Below are positions 44,482 to 53,107 of a stretch of DNA of 64,000 nucleotides, one piece after another. Both the position numbers and the translations under genes were made by a program. The stretch spans positions 434,001-498,000 of the forward strand of contig NZ_BSST01000001.1 of the NCBI RefSeq assembly GCF_030161395.1, given 5' to 3'. Source of the DNA: Thalassotalea insulae. Lineage in GTDB: Bacteria; Pseudomonadota; Gammaproteobacteria; Enterobacterales; Alteromonadaceae. The notes beneath the pieces were generated by a model that made no database searches, had not been told where the DNA came from, and saw nothing but the letters and a program-made list of their open reading frames with translations. How positions within the stretch are numbered: position 1 is the first letter of the stretch; the number at the start of each line of letters is the position of its first letter.

Positions 44482-44633
44482 AACTCTCAACCTTAATAGG
44501 CTAACTATAAACCAAAAATCAGCTTAACTATATTTTCGTATTAAATTAATGAGAATGTTGCTTAATTTTTGCAAATAACCCGCCACTCGAATTAGACTAT
44601 AATCAAATGGCTGTATGTAGCAGGTAAAATAAT

Positions 44634-45392
44634 TTGTTTAGGTACCTTTTTTACTTCTTTTTTATCTATTATTGCTGCATTCCTTCGCTATTTGCCGCTT
44701 CTAGCAATAATTTACGTATAGTTACCGAACACTTTCCACCACTGCAAATTTTAGATAAAGAGCCACAAAGCTTGCGGGGCATGGCAGTTGATGTCATGGA
44801 GAAGTTGCTTTCCATTACCAAGACTAAAGGTAAAATAGAAGTATTGCCTTGGGCTAGAGCATATGAACTCGCATTAACTCGTCCAAATACGTTAATCTTT
44901 ACCATCATACGGACTGAAGAGCGCGAACCACACTTTAAATGGGTTGGTTCAATCGCCCCGATTGGCTTTAATTATATCTGGACATTAAAAACACGCACTG
45001 ACGTCAAAATAACAAACTGGCAAGAGGCACAAAAATATCACGCAGTTGCCCAACGAAATGGCGCACAATCAATAAAATTAGCCAGTCAGGGATTTGAAGA
45101 ACTCAAAAACCTCTATCTGATCACCAATTATGGTCAAGGCATTCAAATGGTATTAAATGGCAGGGCTGACTTTTTTCTCGGCAGTGATTTTTTAGCTGGT
45201 TTATTTCTGCGTCACTTAAACATTAGTAAAGACCTGTTTACCAAATCATTGCCGCACAGTTACGACGAGTCATTAAATATAGCCTTTAATAAACAGACAC
45301 CTGATCACCTTGTTAATGATTTTAAAAAGGCACTGGCCCAAATAAAAAAAGATGGTACATTACAAAAAATTGTTGATAAATGGACAAATTAG
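44634..45392 (+). CDS. Periplasmic solute-binding-like protein (SBP_bac_3), copy 3
   Basis: A 252-residue exported protein starting with TTG 44634 (no ATG fits in frame before a stop). It has a signal peptide (to about 22) and the family core: RIVTEHFPPLQILDKEP, then LPWARAYELALTRPNTLIFTI and the C-terminal LVNDFKKALAQIKKDGTL. That last segment is typical of SBP_bac_3 proteins with a final helix. Like copies 1 and 2, no permease is nearby, so a sensory or scavenging role with a membrane sensor is as likely as transport. Confidence 0.8.
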   Translation: MFRYLFYFFFIYYCCIPSLFAASSNNLRIVTEHFPPLQILDKEPQSLRGMAVDVMEKLLSITKTKGKIEVLPWARAYELALTRPNTLIFTIIRTEEREPHFKWVGSIAPIGFNYIWTLKTRTDVKITNWQEAQKYHAVAQRNGAQSIKLASQGFEELKNLYLITNYGQGIQMVLNGRADFFLGSDFLAGLFLRHLNISKDLFTKSLPHSYDESLNIAFNKQTPDHLVNDFKKALAQIKKDGTLQKIVDKWTN

Positions 45393-45423
45393 CATTGCAT
45401 AACGAGATAAACGAGCTGTTAGC

Positions 45424-45897
45424 CTACTTCTCAATATCATTCCACATATCAAGATGCATTCGCCACACACCATCTATTTTGCGCCAAACAATCACATAAG
45501 CACCGCCAAACTCTACTTGCCGGCCATCCGGATGTTTTGATAACCCAGAATAATAACCGATATCACTAGCGATATTACCGTCAACAATAAGCTCTGTTGA
45601 TTCTGTTTTATGCCATTGTAGTTGCCACTTCTTATCAGGGTTAGGCGCCCAGAATCGCCGAATGGCGTTAATATCACTTTCAATGTGTTGGTTAACATCA
45701 ACAATTTTGGCATTCGGGCTATAAATCGCCATGATAGTGTTTATATCTCCAGCAACAAATGCCTGAGAAAACGCCTTAGCTTGTGCGGTAATAGCAGCCT
45801 TGTCATCCTGCAGTTCATTGCCGTATATAAGCTCACTAACTAATAGCAAAGATAAAATAACGATTGCTTTAATACTCTTTATCATAAGTTTTATCAT
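45424..45897 (-). CDS. Exported SnoaL/NTF2-like protein
   Basis: A 157-residue protein with a signal peptide (about 1-26) and an NTF2-like fold of the YybH/DUF4440 type: AKAFSQAFVAGDINTIMAIYSPNAKIVDV, then FGGAYVIVWRKIDGVWRMHLDMWN. Many such proteins bind small hydrophobic ligands or act as isomerases or polyketide-cyclase relatives; the activity here is not known. The start may be ATG 45897, where AAAGGA abuts it, or 45885, where it is 12 bases upstream. Confidence 0.75.
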   Translation of the reverse strand: MIKLMIKSIKAIVILSLLLVSELIYGNELQDDKAAITAQAKAFSQAFVAGDINTIMAIYSPNAKIVDVNQHIESDINAIRRFWAPNPDKKWQLQWHKTESTELIVDGNIASDIGYYSGLSKHPDGRQVEFGGAYVIVWRKIDGVWRMHLDMWNDIEK

Positions 45898-46140
45898 TCC
45901 TTTATCGATTCAATCATTTAAGCTGCTACCCGCTTAAGCCGATATTGATAGTATCGTGACGGCGAATAAAAACACAAGATGATCATAGAAATACATCTAG
46001 CATTCTGCTTCTATTCCCCCATAAACAACGATAAAAATGCATTACTAGCGTAATATTTCTATCACTTAGTATTCATTTAGTGTGCTAAAATACGCAGTAT
46101 CTTGAGTTTATAAACTCCCTCCCTGAATTTTAAGGCTCCC

Positions 46141-46458
46141 ATGAGAAAGACATTTTCTTTAACCCACGAAAAAATTAAAACACCAAGACTGGTTGATGCA
46201 ATCAAACATGAAGTAAAAAAGTACTTAAAAAGAGAAAGAAACAAGCAGCTCCCTGCTGACGCTGATTTCTGGGATTTTGATTGCAGATACGGAGCAACGA
46301 AAGAGACTGCCGATGTCATTCATGTTTCGCAACTAAACAAATCAATTGATGATGCGGCAAGTCGCGAATTAACCAGTTTTTATCTGGAAATTTTAGCTAA
46401 AACAGGTCACAGAACAGCAAAAACTACAGACTCTGATGAAGAACAACTAAGTGAATAA
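46141..46458 (+). CDS. DUF6172 protein
   Basis: A 105-residue basic protein that matches the DUF6172 pattern: KTFSLTHEKIKTPRLVDAIKHEVKKYLKRERNK, then FWDFDCRYG and SFYLEILAKTGHRTAK. No function is known. It is soluble, and the acidic C-terminal tail (DSDEEQLSE) differs from the basic body. The start is the only ATG near the beginning of the motif. It stands alone at the left end of the accessory region. Confidence 0.85.
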   Translation: MRKTFSLTHEKIKTPRLVDAIKHEVKKYLKRERNKQLPADADFWDFDCRYGATKETADVIHVSQLNKSIDDAASRELTSFYLEILAKTGHRTAKTTDSDEEQLSE

Positions 46459-46529
46459 TACTTGTTTAAAGCGTTAAGCTAAATATGTTCTAGTGCTACT
46501 ATTTATGCACTATTTTACTATATTGCCGA

Positions 46530-46650
46530 AATAGCAGCATACGAAAGAGGGAAATAACGTTTCCCTCTTACAACTTTCACAACGGCTCCTGCATTAAAAA
46601 TAGCAATGAATTCAATATCAAACGTTCTGACCCTATTGATTACTAACTCG
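46530..46650. repeat. Small palindromic repeat, member of the accessory-region family
   Basis: The stretch includes TATATTGCC, a hairpin AGAGGGAAA (46546-46554) with TTTCCCTCT (46560-46568), then TACAACT and TTCTGACCCTATTGATT (46625-46641). The same order (TATTGCC, AGAGGG, TTTCCCTCT, ACAACT, TCTGACCC) recurs at 49999-50187. Boundaries are approximate. Confidence 0.6.
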
Positions 46651-46731
46651 AGCGACGAAGTTTATACCCACCAATTGACATCATCACTTCTTTAACTATG
46701 ATTAAATATACAAAATAAAGAGAGCAATGGA

Positions 46732-47202
46732 ATGTTACGTACAATAATACTAACGGCAGCTTTAATCGCTACTTATAGTCATGCTAACACCGTATATAAA
46801 TGTCAAAATGGTGATCAAGTTACTTTCTCTCAAATGCCATGCCAAACGGATAATACCAAAAATGAACAACTGGATTACTCTAATATCAAAAACGTCATAA
46901 CATCTGAGCCGACGCAATCCAATGCCAGTCAAAATAATACGCCCCCAAACACTTATTTATTGTCAAAAAAGAAAGAACGCTCTTTAGCCAAAATTAAAAG
47001 ACTAAAACAAAAACTTAACAGTGAAATTGAAAAAATAAAAACTAAAGGACTTTCCGCAGGGGTAAATAGAGCCGGTGCCGGTTACTTAAAATTACTTAGC
47101 AAAGAGGTCACAGAAGTTCGAAGCAAATATCAAAAAAGCATAGATAAAGAGCAAGATACGTTAGAAAAAATAGAGCAAAAGATAAGTCAGTTAGAACAAT
47201 AA
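46732..47202 (+). CDS. Exported DUF4124 protein
   Basis: A 156-residue protein. A signal peptide (to about residue 18) is followed by the DUF4124 pattern NTVYKCQNGDQVTFSQMPC with its two cysteines. Then come a disordered Asn/Gln-rich linker and a Lys/Glu-rich coiled coil (KLNSEIEKIKTKG, EQDTLEKIEQKISQLEQ). This is the usual layout for the family, whose function is unknown. It lies between repeat copies in the accessory region. Confidence 0.85.
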   Translation: MLRTIILTAALIATYSHANTVYKCQNGDQVTFSQMPCQTDNTKNEQLDYSNIKNVITSEPTQSNASQNNTPPNTYLLSKKKERSLAKIKRLKQKLNSEIEKIKTKGLSAGVNRAGAGYLKLLSKEVTEVRSKYQKSIDKEQDTLEKIEQKISQLEQ

Positions 47203-47430
47203 ATATAGCTCGATATCAGCAAATATTTATCTAAATTGGTTTCAGTGTCACAACCCCCTATTAAGGCGATTCTGATTTAACAGAACAGCAGTAGCAATTA
47301 TTAGTAACTCGCAACAGCGACACAATTAATCAGAACAGAGTATAACACTGTCATTGATTCCATTTAAAAGTTCATCAATTCAATATTTAATCGTTATAAT
47401 AGCCATATACTTTATCAATGAGTCATTCTT

Positions 47431-47877
47431 ATGAGTGAACCGACAATTTACGAAAATAATCCATTACACGGTTTAAAACTAGAAACCTTATTAGCAGAAT
47501 TAATATCTCATTATGGTTGGGAAATTTTGGCTGAGTACACTCGAATTAACTGCTTTAAAAACAATCCAAGTATGGAATCGAGTATTAAGTTTTTCAAAAA
47601 GACCGCTTGGGCGAGAGAAAAAATCGAACGATTTTATCTCTACGACTTTAAGAATCTACCGAAAGCACCAGATGATCAATTTGAGATCCCGCCACGAGAA
47701 AGAATCATTCCTGCGCATCACAAGCCACGCGAACCAAAAGTATTAATTGCTGGCAACGCCCCTGAACCTATTGTGAATGAAAAGTATAGAGAAGATAAAA
47801 AACCATACAAACAAAGAAAAAGCGTACAACAAGAAAATACCCCGCCGAAAAATCCATGGGAAAATTCGCCAAAATAA
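47431..47877 (+). CDS. VF530-type DNA-binding protein
   Basis: A 148-residue protein. The first 70 residues match the VF530 DNA-binding family (also DUF2132): NNPLHGLKLETLLAEL, YGWEILAEYTRINCFKNNPS, then KKTAWAREKIERFYL. The rest is a Pro/Lys-rich tail that probably is disordered (PREPKVLIAG, KPYKQRKSVQQE). The family is small and DNA-binding by structure; target and role are unknown. The long basic tail could give extra nonspecific DNA contact. Confidence 0.85.
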   Translation: MSEPTIYENNPLHGLKLETLLAELISHYGWEILAEYTRINCFKNNPSMESSIKFFKKTAWAREKIERFYLYDFKNLPKAPDDQFEIPPRERIIPAHHKPREPKVLIAGNAPEPIVNEKYREDKKPYKQRKSVQQENTPPKNPWENSPK

Positions 47878-47916
47878 GAACAAAATTAGCCACTTACTTT
47901 ATGTTCAACTATAGAT

Positions 47917-47957
47917 AAATGCTTTCTACTTTAGCGAAAACATCAAATAGCATTTAG
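47917..47957. repeat. Minimal copy of the accessory-region repeat
   Basis: AAATGCTTTCTA is joined to TTAGCGAAAACATCAAATAGCATTTA (47931-47956). The ends AAATGCT and AGCATTT are perfect inverted copies. The second part recurs almost exactly at 50122-50147, and the first at 56753 and, with variations, at 49999, 52391 and 55195. Confidence 0.6.
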
Positions 47958-48079
47958 GCGATTTACTATAACTGACGATGATATATCCCAAAATCACGTC
48001 AGTTATCATTAGCAATGCTATATAAACTGCGTCGATGGCATCGGGTATTGAGTTCAAGAATTGTTTGATAACAAGTGAA

Positions 48080-48310
48080 CTAATGTACACCATAGAGCTT
48101 TTTAAAGTTTTTTAGATTCCAACCGATCATCACTTCATTACCGATTTTAAGCACAGGTACAGAGCGAGCACCAATGGCGTCCAACTCTTTCCGACCGCGT
48201 TGCATTTTCGCATTGGTTAATCGGTATTTGATGCCATGCTCATCTAAGTACTTTTGCGCTTCACGGCAATGAGGGCATTTATCGGTAATATATAAAACAA
48301 CGCGTTTCAT
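48080..48310 (-). CDS. Glutaredoxin-like protein
   Basis: A 76-residue single-domain thiol protein with the active-site motif CPHC at about residues 13-16 and the cis-proline SVPVLKIG. The fold fits NrdH/glutaredoxin-like redoxins, which reduce disulfides with glutathione or thioredoxin reductase. CPHC is less usual than CPYC. There is no signal peptide, so it is cytoplasmic. It is followed on the same strand direction by repeats and preceded by the Sel1-type gene start region. Confidence 0.85.
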   Translation of the reverse strand: MKRVVLYITDKCPHCREAQKYLDEHGIKYRLTNAKMQRGRKELDAIGARSVPVLKIGNEVMIGWNLKNFKKLYGVH

Positions 48311-48436
48311 CGGAAACCTTTTAAGAGTTGCTAAGATCAGTTATTTTACTGAAATTACTTAAGTAACAAAAGCAGAATAGATTACAGTGCTTGATTTCCT
48401 TTCTAATAAGTTAGCGTTGCTATTATCAAGATGACA

Positions 48437-49510
48437 TTAATAAATAGTATACGCAGTACCTGCTTCATTTAATGCTTGATAGAAGTCTGCTATCTGACAG
48501 GCTTCTTCTAATTGGCATATCACACGATATTTTTCGATAGCGGGTTGATAGCCCTGCAATGCGGCTTTAAACAGCCAATAAACAGCAGAATCGACATCTC
48601 TTTTACCTTCAATGCCTGTTAAATAAAGTTCTGCTAGGTTTGTTTGTCCTGCTGCGTAACCTAATTCTGCCGAACGTGTTAATAAAGTAAAAGCCTGTTC
48701 AAATCTATCTTCAATATAAGTAGCCTTGAGCAATGCCATTGCTTGGGTATTCTGCCGCTTACCAGGCACATAGCGCCATGCTTGCTCAACTATTTCAAGC
48801 TTACTGACGACATTACCATCAATCATATAGGCAGACATATTCCGGCCAATGTAGTTAAGTTCGGGTCTAACAACACGATAAATGAACCCTTGCTGAAACA
48901 GTTTATCTAATTCCGCATAAGAAAAATGATGTTGTTTTTGCTCAAAATAATCATTACGTCTCGTATGCCCTATACCAACTCCATTTCTTAACGTAGCCTT
49001 TAGCGGGTAAAAATAATTACCGTAAACAAGGGAAACCGTCCCTGCGGTAATATCAACAATTTTAGCCACACGGTATTTATGATGAGGGCGAAAATCACCT
49101 ACGGCTTTTTGGTAATCGAGATAATAAAAGTCATTCACTTTAGGCGCATCAATATGAGTTTGGCTTTGGCGCTGTTGTTTTTGTTCTTCTGAAAAATAAA
49201 AGCTCAAAAATAACACAATCAGAAAGCTACCGGTAAACGTACTGATCAAGCGTAACTTGTTAAAAAATGCTAAGGCAAAGCTTGAAAAAATTAACTTTAG
49301 ATCGGAGGAATTATCTGGGACTTCAGCAACATTTTGACATTGTAAACAATGGACTTGGGTAAGACGCTTAACAGGAAATATAGGTAAGTATTCAAGAAAG
49401 TAATAGCCGTAAATAATGATCGAATTAACACTATGTGTTTGACCACCACAACACGCGCAGCGTAGTTTATCTGTTGTTCCCAAACACAATGTCGATTCCC
49501 GATAATCCAT
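48437..49510 (-). CDS. Zinc-ribbon Sel1-repeat membrane protein
   Basis: A 357-residue paralogue of the protein at 3504-4412, with an extra N-terminal zinc ribbon: CACCGGQTHS (about 17-26) and CLQCQN (about 55-60). A membrane segment follows at about 90-107, then the shared middle domain (KVNDFYYLDY, KYRVAKIVDITAGTV, YRVVRPELNY) and Sel1 repeats (AELGYAAGQTNLAELYLTG). Two such proteins in one genome, one with and one without zinc ribbon, suggest a partner-specific split. Function unknown. Confidence 0.75.
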   Translation of the reverse strand: MDYRESTLCLGTTDKLRCACCGGQTHSVNSIIIYGYYFLEYLPIFPVKRLTQVHCLQCQNVAEVPDNSSDLKLIFSSFALAFFNKLRLISTFTGSFLIVLFLSFYFSEEQKQQRQSQTHIDAPKVNDFYYLDYQKAVGDFRPHHKYRVAKIVDITAGTVSLVYGNYFYPLKATLRNGVGIGHTRRNDYFEQKQHHFSYAELDKLFQQGFIYRVVRPELNYIGRNMSAYMIDGNVVSKLEIVEQAWRYVPGKRQNTQAMALLKATYIEDRFEQAFTLLTRSAELGYAAGQTNLAELYLTGIEGKRDVDSAVYWLFKAALQGYQPAIEKYRVICQLEEACQIADFYQALNEAGTAYTIY

Positions 49511-49769
49511 ATTCCCGCCTGTTGTTTTTTTCTCCAGTTATTTTTATAACATTCGTTTATTATTCAAACAAGTAGAAATACTAATGATTTCGTAGATTAT
49601 TTAAAACTTAGCCGAAAGCGTTCTCAATCGCCAAGCAAGAATAAAGCATTAAATTTGAAATCAAACGCTCTAAGCCCATTGATTTTTCTTATTATGCAAC
49701 GCCTGTTTTGGCACATTTGATTCTGATAGCTAAACTTAATGGATAGTTAATTGATCGATGAGGTGGGTT

Positions 49770-49970
49770 ATGGAAATGACAAAATGCATTCACATGGATG
49801 CCAACATATTACTGGGTATTGCCAATGATAGACTGCGTCATGAATGCTCAAGTTTACATAGTCTAGCTGCGATGATGGATGTTAACGAACGGCAACTGGA
49901 AAATAGACTCGCAGAAATTGGTTTTCATTATGAACAAGGGTTGAACCAATTTATGCCAGATATTAAATAG
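49770..49970 (+). CDS. DUF4250 protein
   Basis: A 66-residue protein with the DUF4250 pattern: MDANILLGIANDRLRHECSSL then RQLENRLAEIGFHYEQGLNQF. It looks like a small helical DNA- or RNA-binding protein, but none is characterised to my knowledge. GAGGT lies 5-9 bases before ATG 49770, which decides the start; an in-frame ATG at 49758 overlaps the ribosome binding site. Confidence 0.8.
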   Translation: MEMTKCIHMDANILLGIANDRLRHECSSLHSLAAMMDVNERQLENRLAEIGFHYEQGLNQFMPDIK

Positions 49971-49998
49971 CAGTGTTTCGCTTTTTAAATTAGCAGGT

Positions 49999-50187
49999 GA
50001 AATACTTTCTGATTTGGTGTTTAATTTGAATCATATTGCCGGGGTGCCGGCAGCACGTTAGAGGGCTTTTACCTTAAATAAAGACACCAGTTTCCCTCTA
50101 ACAACTCCCTCGGTGCCCAACTTAGCGAAAACATCAAATAGCATTTAGACGTTCTGACCCTATTGATTACTGACCCCATTGATTACA
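49999..50187. repeat. Mid-size copy of the accessory-region repeat
   Basis: The element starts with GAAATACTTTCTGATTT (49999-50015), has GCCGGGGTGCCGGC and a perfect 9-bp inverted repeat GTTAGAGGG (50057-50065) / CCCTCTAAC (50094-50102), then TTAGCGAAAACATCAAATAGCATTTA (50122-50147) and a double TGACCC-ATTGATTAC motif (50155-50186). The order matches the 46.5-kb copy. Confidence 0.65.
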
Positions 50188-50220
50188 AAGAAATTGCCAA
50201 TTCAATCAGCCAATTTTATT

Positions 50221-50265
50221 TTTACCCGGGTAAATTTGACAACGCATTATTACCCGGGTAATAAT
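50221..50265 (+). promoter_or_regulatory. Promoter flanked by two CCCGGG palindromes, upstream of DUF2239-MATE
   Basis: TTTACCCGGGTAAA (50221-50234) and a 20-bp perfect palindrome with the same core (50246-50265) lie 28 bases apart, centre to centre. TTGACA (50236-50241) sits between them, and 18 bases on AATAAT (50260-50265) overlaps the second palindrome. This is a strong sigma-70 promoter with two operator sites, likely repressed by a TetR- or MarR-type factor encoded elsewhere. The spacing of about 2.7 helical turns puts the sites close to one face. Confidence 0.75.
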
Positions 50266-50369
50266 ACACAACATCAATTTAGCAAAACCACGTTTAAGCT
50301 AAATAAAAAATGTACAAAATCTAAACACAAAACCAAGACACAAACTTGGGCGAGATAAGAATCAAAAAA

Positions 50370-50942
50370 ATGAACAACGATTATATTGCACTTTATAACA
50401 ACGCATTGATTGCCCGAGGTGATCTGGCATCAATAGTGAAAGCGACTAAAGCGATCGACAAGGATATTGAACCCTATGTTTTTGAGTTCGAGTCTTGCAA
50501 GCGCATTGATTTAAACTGGCATGGTGACGAAAAGGCCGTACTCGCTAGCCTGCAAGAAGAACAACCAACAACGACGGGTAAACGTGGCCGTCCAAAGCTG
50601 GGGGTAAAATCGAAAGAAGTCACTCTACTGCCCAGACATTGGCAGTGGTTGGCGATGCAGCGAGGCGGAGCCTCTGTCACCTTAAGACGCTTAGTTGACG
50701 AGGCGATGAAAAATCCCCCGATTGAACAACAGATAAAGTTAAAACAAAATCAGCTTTATAATCTACTGTCTGTAATGGCCGACGAACCTGGCTTTGAAAA
50801 CGCCAGTCGCGCGCTTTATCGAAACGAACTCAGTGCTTTTGAAACAGCTATTCAAAGCTGGTCAAAAGATATCGCCGAACTACTAATAGAGAAATTTAAC
50901 GAAATTGTTCATTTACAGCAAGGAAAGCATGATGACAGATAA
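50370..50942 (+). CDS. DUF2239 protein
   Basis: A 190-residue cytoplasmic protein with the DUF2239 pattern: YIALYNNALIARGDLASIVKA, then TTGKRGRPKLGVKSKEVTLLPRHW and GGASVTLRRLVDEA. The family has no assigned role. It overlaps the start of the MATE transporter gene by up to 14 bases, so the two are in one transcript, controlled by the promoter at 50221-50265. Start at ATG 50370; an in-frame TTG at 50346 is earlier but without a better ribosome binding site. Confidence 0.82.
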   Translation: MNNDYIALYNNALIARGDLASIVKATKAIDKDIEPYVFEFESCKRIDLNWHGDEKAVLASLQEEQPTTTGKRGRPKLGVKSKEVTLLPRHWQWLAMQRGGASVTLRRLVDEAMKNPPIEQQIKLKQNQLYNLLSVMADEPGFENASRALYRNELSAFETAIQSWSKDIAELLIEKFNEIVHLQQGKHDDR

Positions 50943-52317
50943 AACCAACACCAATGTATACTTAGACGGCGCGCTCGGTGCGGCTTTTGCTAAAACCGCA
51001 ATGCCAATTATTATTATGATGCTGGTTAACGGCTCATTTAATTTAGTTGACGCCTATTTTCTAGGGATATTTGTCGGCGCAGAAGCGCTGACAGCGGTCA
51101 CCTCAATGTTTCCGTTATTTATGTTGATGGTGGCACTATCTACTCTGGTTTCAAATGGTTTTTCCAGTGTGATGTCCCGTCTACTTGGCGCAGGCAAGCT
51201 GAGTGAAGCGAAACAAGCCTTTGCTCAGGCAATTAGCTTGTCACTGATAGTCTGCGGGCTGTTGATGAGCTTTTTTCTGTTATTTGGTCAACAGCTAACC
51301 CTGGCAGCCAATAATGGCAATAACGAGCTGGCAACCATGAGTATTAATTACATGGCAATGCTCATTTATTGTTCTCCGCTAATGTTCATTCTTACCATTA
51401 ATAGCGACTCACTACGCTGTGAAGGTTTCGCTGGTTTTATCGCCTTGGTTTCGCTACTAACAGTACTGCTTAACGGCACCCTTAACTACCTGTTTATTGC
51501 GATACTGGACTATGGCGTTATTGGCTCAGCCTACGGCACAGTGCTCGCGCAGCTATTGGCATTAGCGCTTGTTGCGGGTTTTCGTTATTCAAGCCGCAAC
51601 CGCAACGCTTTACCTACTATACAGCTATCAATGAATCGCAGCCATTGGCGTGAGTTTTTAGCGCTTGGCGCGCCATCAAGCTTAAATTATTTAGGTGTAG
51701 CCCTAACTTCTGCCGCTGTGCTATATAACCTACAACACTGGATGAACGCGGATTATGCCACCACCGTGAGTGCTTACGGTATTATTACCCGGTTAATGAC
51801 CTTTGTATTTCTGCCGTTACTTGGTTTAAGTATGGCGTTTCAAAGTATTACCGGTAATAACATAGGTGCCAAACAGTATCAACGCACCAACCACTGCATA
51901 AAAATAGCCTTGGTTTCAGCCTTAGTTTACTGCGTGGTGATAGAAGTATTATTACAACTGTTAAATGATCGCTTAGGTGGATTCTTTGTTAACGATATTG
52001 CAGTAATTAATGAAGTGAGCCGGATTTTACCGATAACGACACTCGCCCTGTTTTTACTCGGGCCACTGATGATGATCACCATGTTTTTCCAAAGCATTGG
52101 TGATGCGGTACGAGCCAGTATTTTAGGACTATCTAAAACATATTTGTTTGCCCTGCCTCTCGTGTTTATTCTACCAGCAGTTATTGGCGAGCAAGGGGTC
52201 TGGTATGCAGGACCAACGGCAGAAATTCTGGCGCTAACACTCACATTAACCGTACTATACCAACGTTCTCGTCGTCATAACTATCGTTTTGGCTTGCTTT
52301 ATAACGATTCAAAGTAA
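50929..52317 (+). CDS. MATE-family multidrug efflux transporter
   Basis: An integral membrane protein of about 462 residues with twelve predicted helices. It shows the MATE organisation: two repeats of six helices, with the first helix region PIIIMMLVNGSFNLVDAYFLG near residue 25-45 and the start of the second repeat around LGAPSSLNYLGVALTSAAV. MATE proteins export cationic drugs or metabolites with Na+ or H+. AAGGA is 4-7 bases before ATG 50929 or 50932, so the start is uncertain by one codon. It shares the palindromic promoter and probably a substrate-responsive repressor with the DUF2239 gene. Confidence 0.9.
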   Translation: MMTDKTNTNVYLDGALGAAFAKTAMPIIIMMLVNGSFNLVDAYFLGIFVGAEALTAVTSMFPLFMLMVALSTLVSNGFSSVMSRLLGAGKLSEAKQAFAQAISLSLIVCGLLMSFFLLFGQQLTLAANNGNNELATMSINYMAMLIYCSPLMFILTINSDSLRCEGFAGFIALVSLLTVLLNGTLNYLFIAILDYGVIGSAYGTVLAQLLALALVAGFRYSSRNRNALPTIQLSMNRSHWREFLALGAPSSLNYLGVALTSAAVLYNLQHWMNADYATTVSAYGIITRLMTFVFLPLLGLSMAFQSITGNNIGAKQYQRTNHCIKIALVSALVYCVVIEVLLQLLNDRLGGFFVNDIAVINEVSRILPITTLALFLLGPLMMITMFFQSIGDAVRASILGLSKTYLFALPLVFILPAVIGEQGVWYAGPTAEILALTLTLTVLYQRSRRHNYRFGLLYNDSK

Positions 52318-52390
52318 TGAAGTAGTCCAAGACTCCTGTCGCTATGTAGGTAATAAAAAGTCATCCATGAAAAACGGTGCTCTATAAAGT

Positions 52391-52988
52391 GAAATACTTT
52401 CGATTATTGCCGCCTTATTCAAGTTATATTGCGGCGGTGGCCGCAGCCCCCAGAGGGACGTTACACACCTAATGCCCCTCTGGACTCCCCGTGGCGCCCG
52501 ACTCAGTGAAAACATTGCTCAACATTTTGTGTGAGCATCCAATGCCTGCCGCAAAGCCTGTAAAAAAAGTCGTCTATGAAAAGCGGCAGTCTTCACCATC
52601 CATGGCGAAGCTTGACTGCCCACTTTACAAAATCTCGATTTATCACTGAGATAGGAAATGGCATTAGTCGCCCTGCTCACTGCAATAGCAAACTTAAGCT
52701 TCTGTACAACGAAATTAATCACTAAACGAGAACAGAGCATTATTCTGCTTTGAAAAATGCTGAATAAATTAGAGCTGCGCTGCTATCGCTATCATGGATG
52801 ATAGCGAAGTGAAATGGCACATGGATGTGCCATCTAAGCGTTAGCTTGTCGCAGCTTTAATTTATGAAGTACTACATTTTTCAGCAGCTCCGAGGGTTTC
52901 CAAAGGGAGGCTGGAGGCAGTCTCCCTTTGGGTGCCGTCGCCACCGCGACAATACGACAGCATAAGCATACAAAACCAGAAAGTATTT
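52391..52988. repeat. Full-size accessory-region repeat, copy 1
   Basis: A roughly 600-bp element with terminal inverted sequences GAAATACTTTCG (52391-52402) and CCAGAAAGTATTT (52976-52988). Inside the left end is CGGCGGTGGCCGCAG (from 52432), and its approximate complement lies in the right part (GTCGCCACCGCGACAATAC). The left arm (52431-52661) matches 56790-57021 closely; the right arm matches 57245-57432 and 57690-57810. AACGATCTGACCCCATTGATT follows at 53004-53024. The element holds no intact gene; small minus-strand frames in it are repeat-borne. Confidence 0.75.
52773..52856. ncRNA. Putative structured RNA: two ANGGA-loop hairpins in an outer stem
   Basis: AGCTGCG (52773-52779) pairs with CGCAGCT (52850-52856). 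Inside are CGCTATCATGGATGATAGCG (52787-52806) and ATGGCACATGGATGTGCCAT (52814-52833), two perfect hairpins each with ATGGA at the apex, then CTAAGCGTTAG. The second reads ACATGGATGT, close to the CsrA SELEX consensus. Transcription is not shown; the fold is from the sequence alone. Confidence 0.5.
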
Positions 52989-53107
52989 AACTAAGGATTT
53001 TAAAACGATCTGACCCCATTGATTTCATTTATTAAAAATTGACCAATATACGAAATTACTGGTACATTAAAATAAAAAGAAAAAACAAAAACTTAAAAGG
53101 ACGTATC

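Noticed and set aside
52519..52740. Minus-strand 73-codon frame with SPWMVKTAAFHRRLF
   Set aside because: This is the counterpart of the frame in copy 2 and is made of repeat sequence; the rest of the frame is not conserved between copies.
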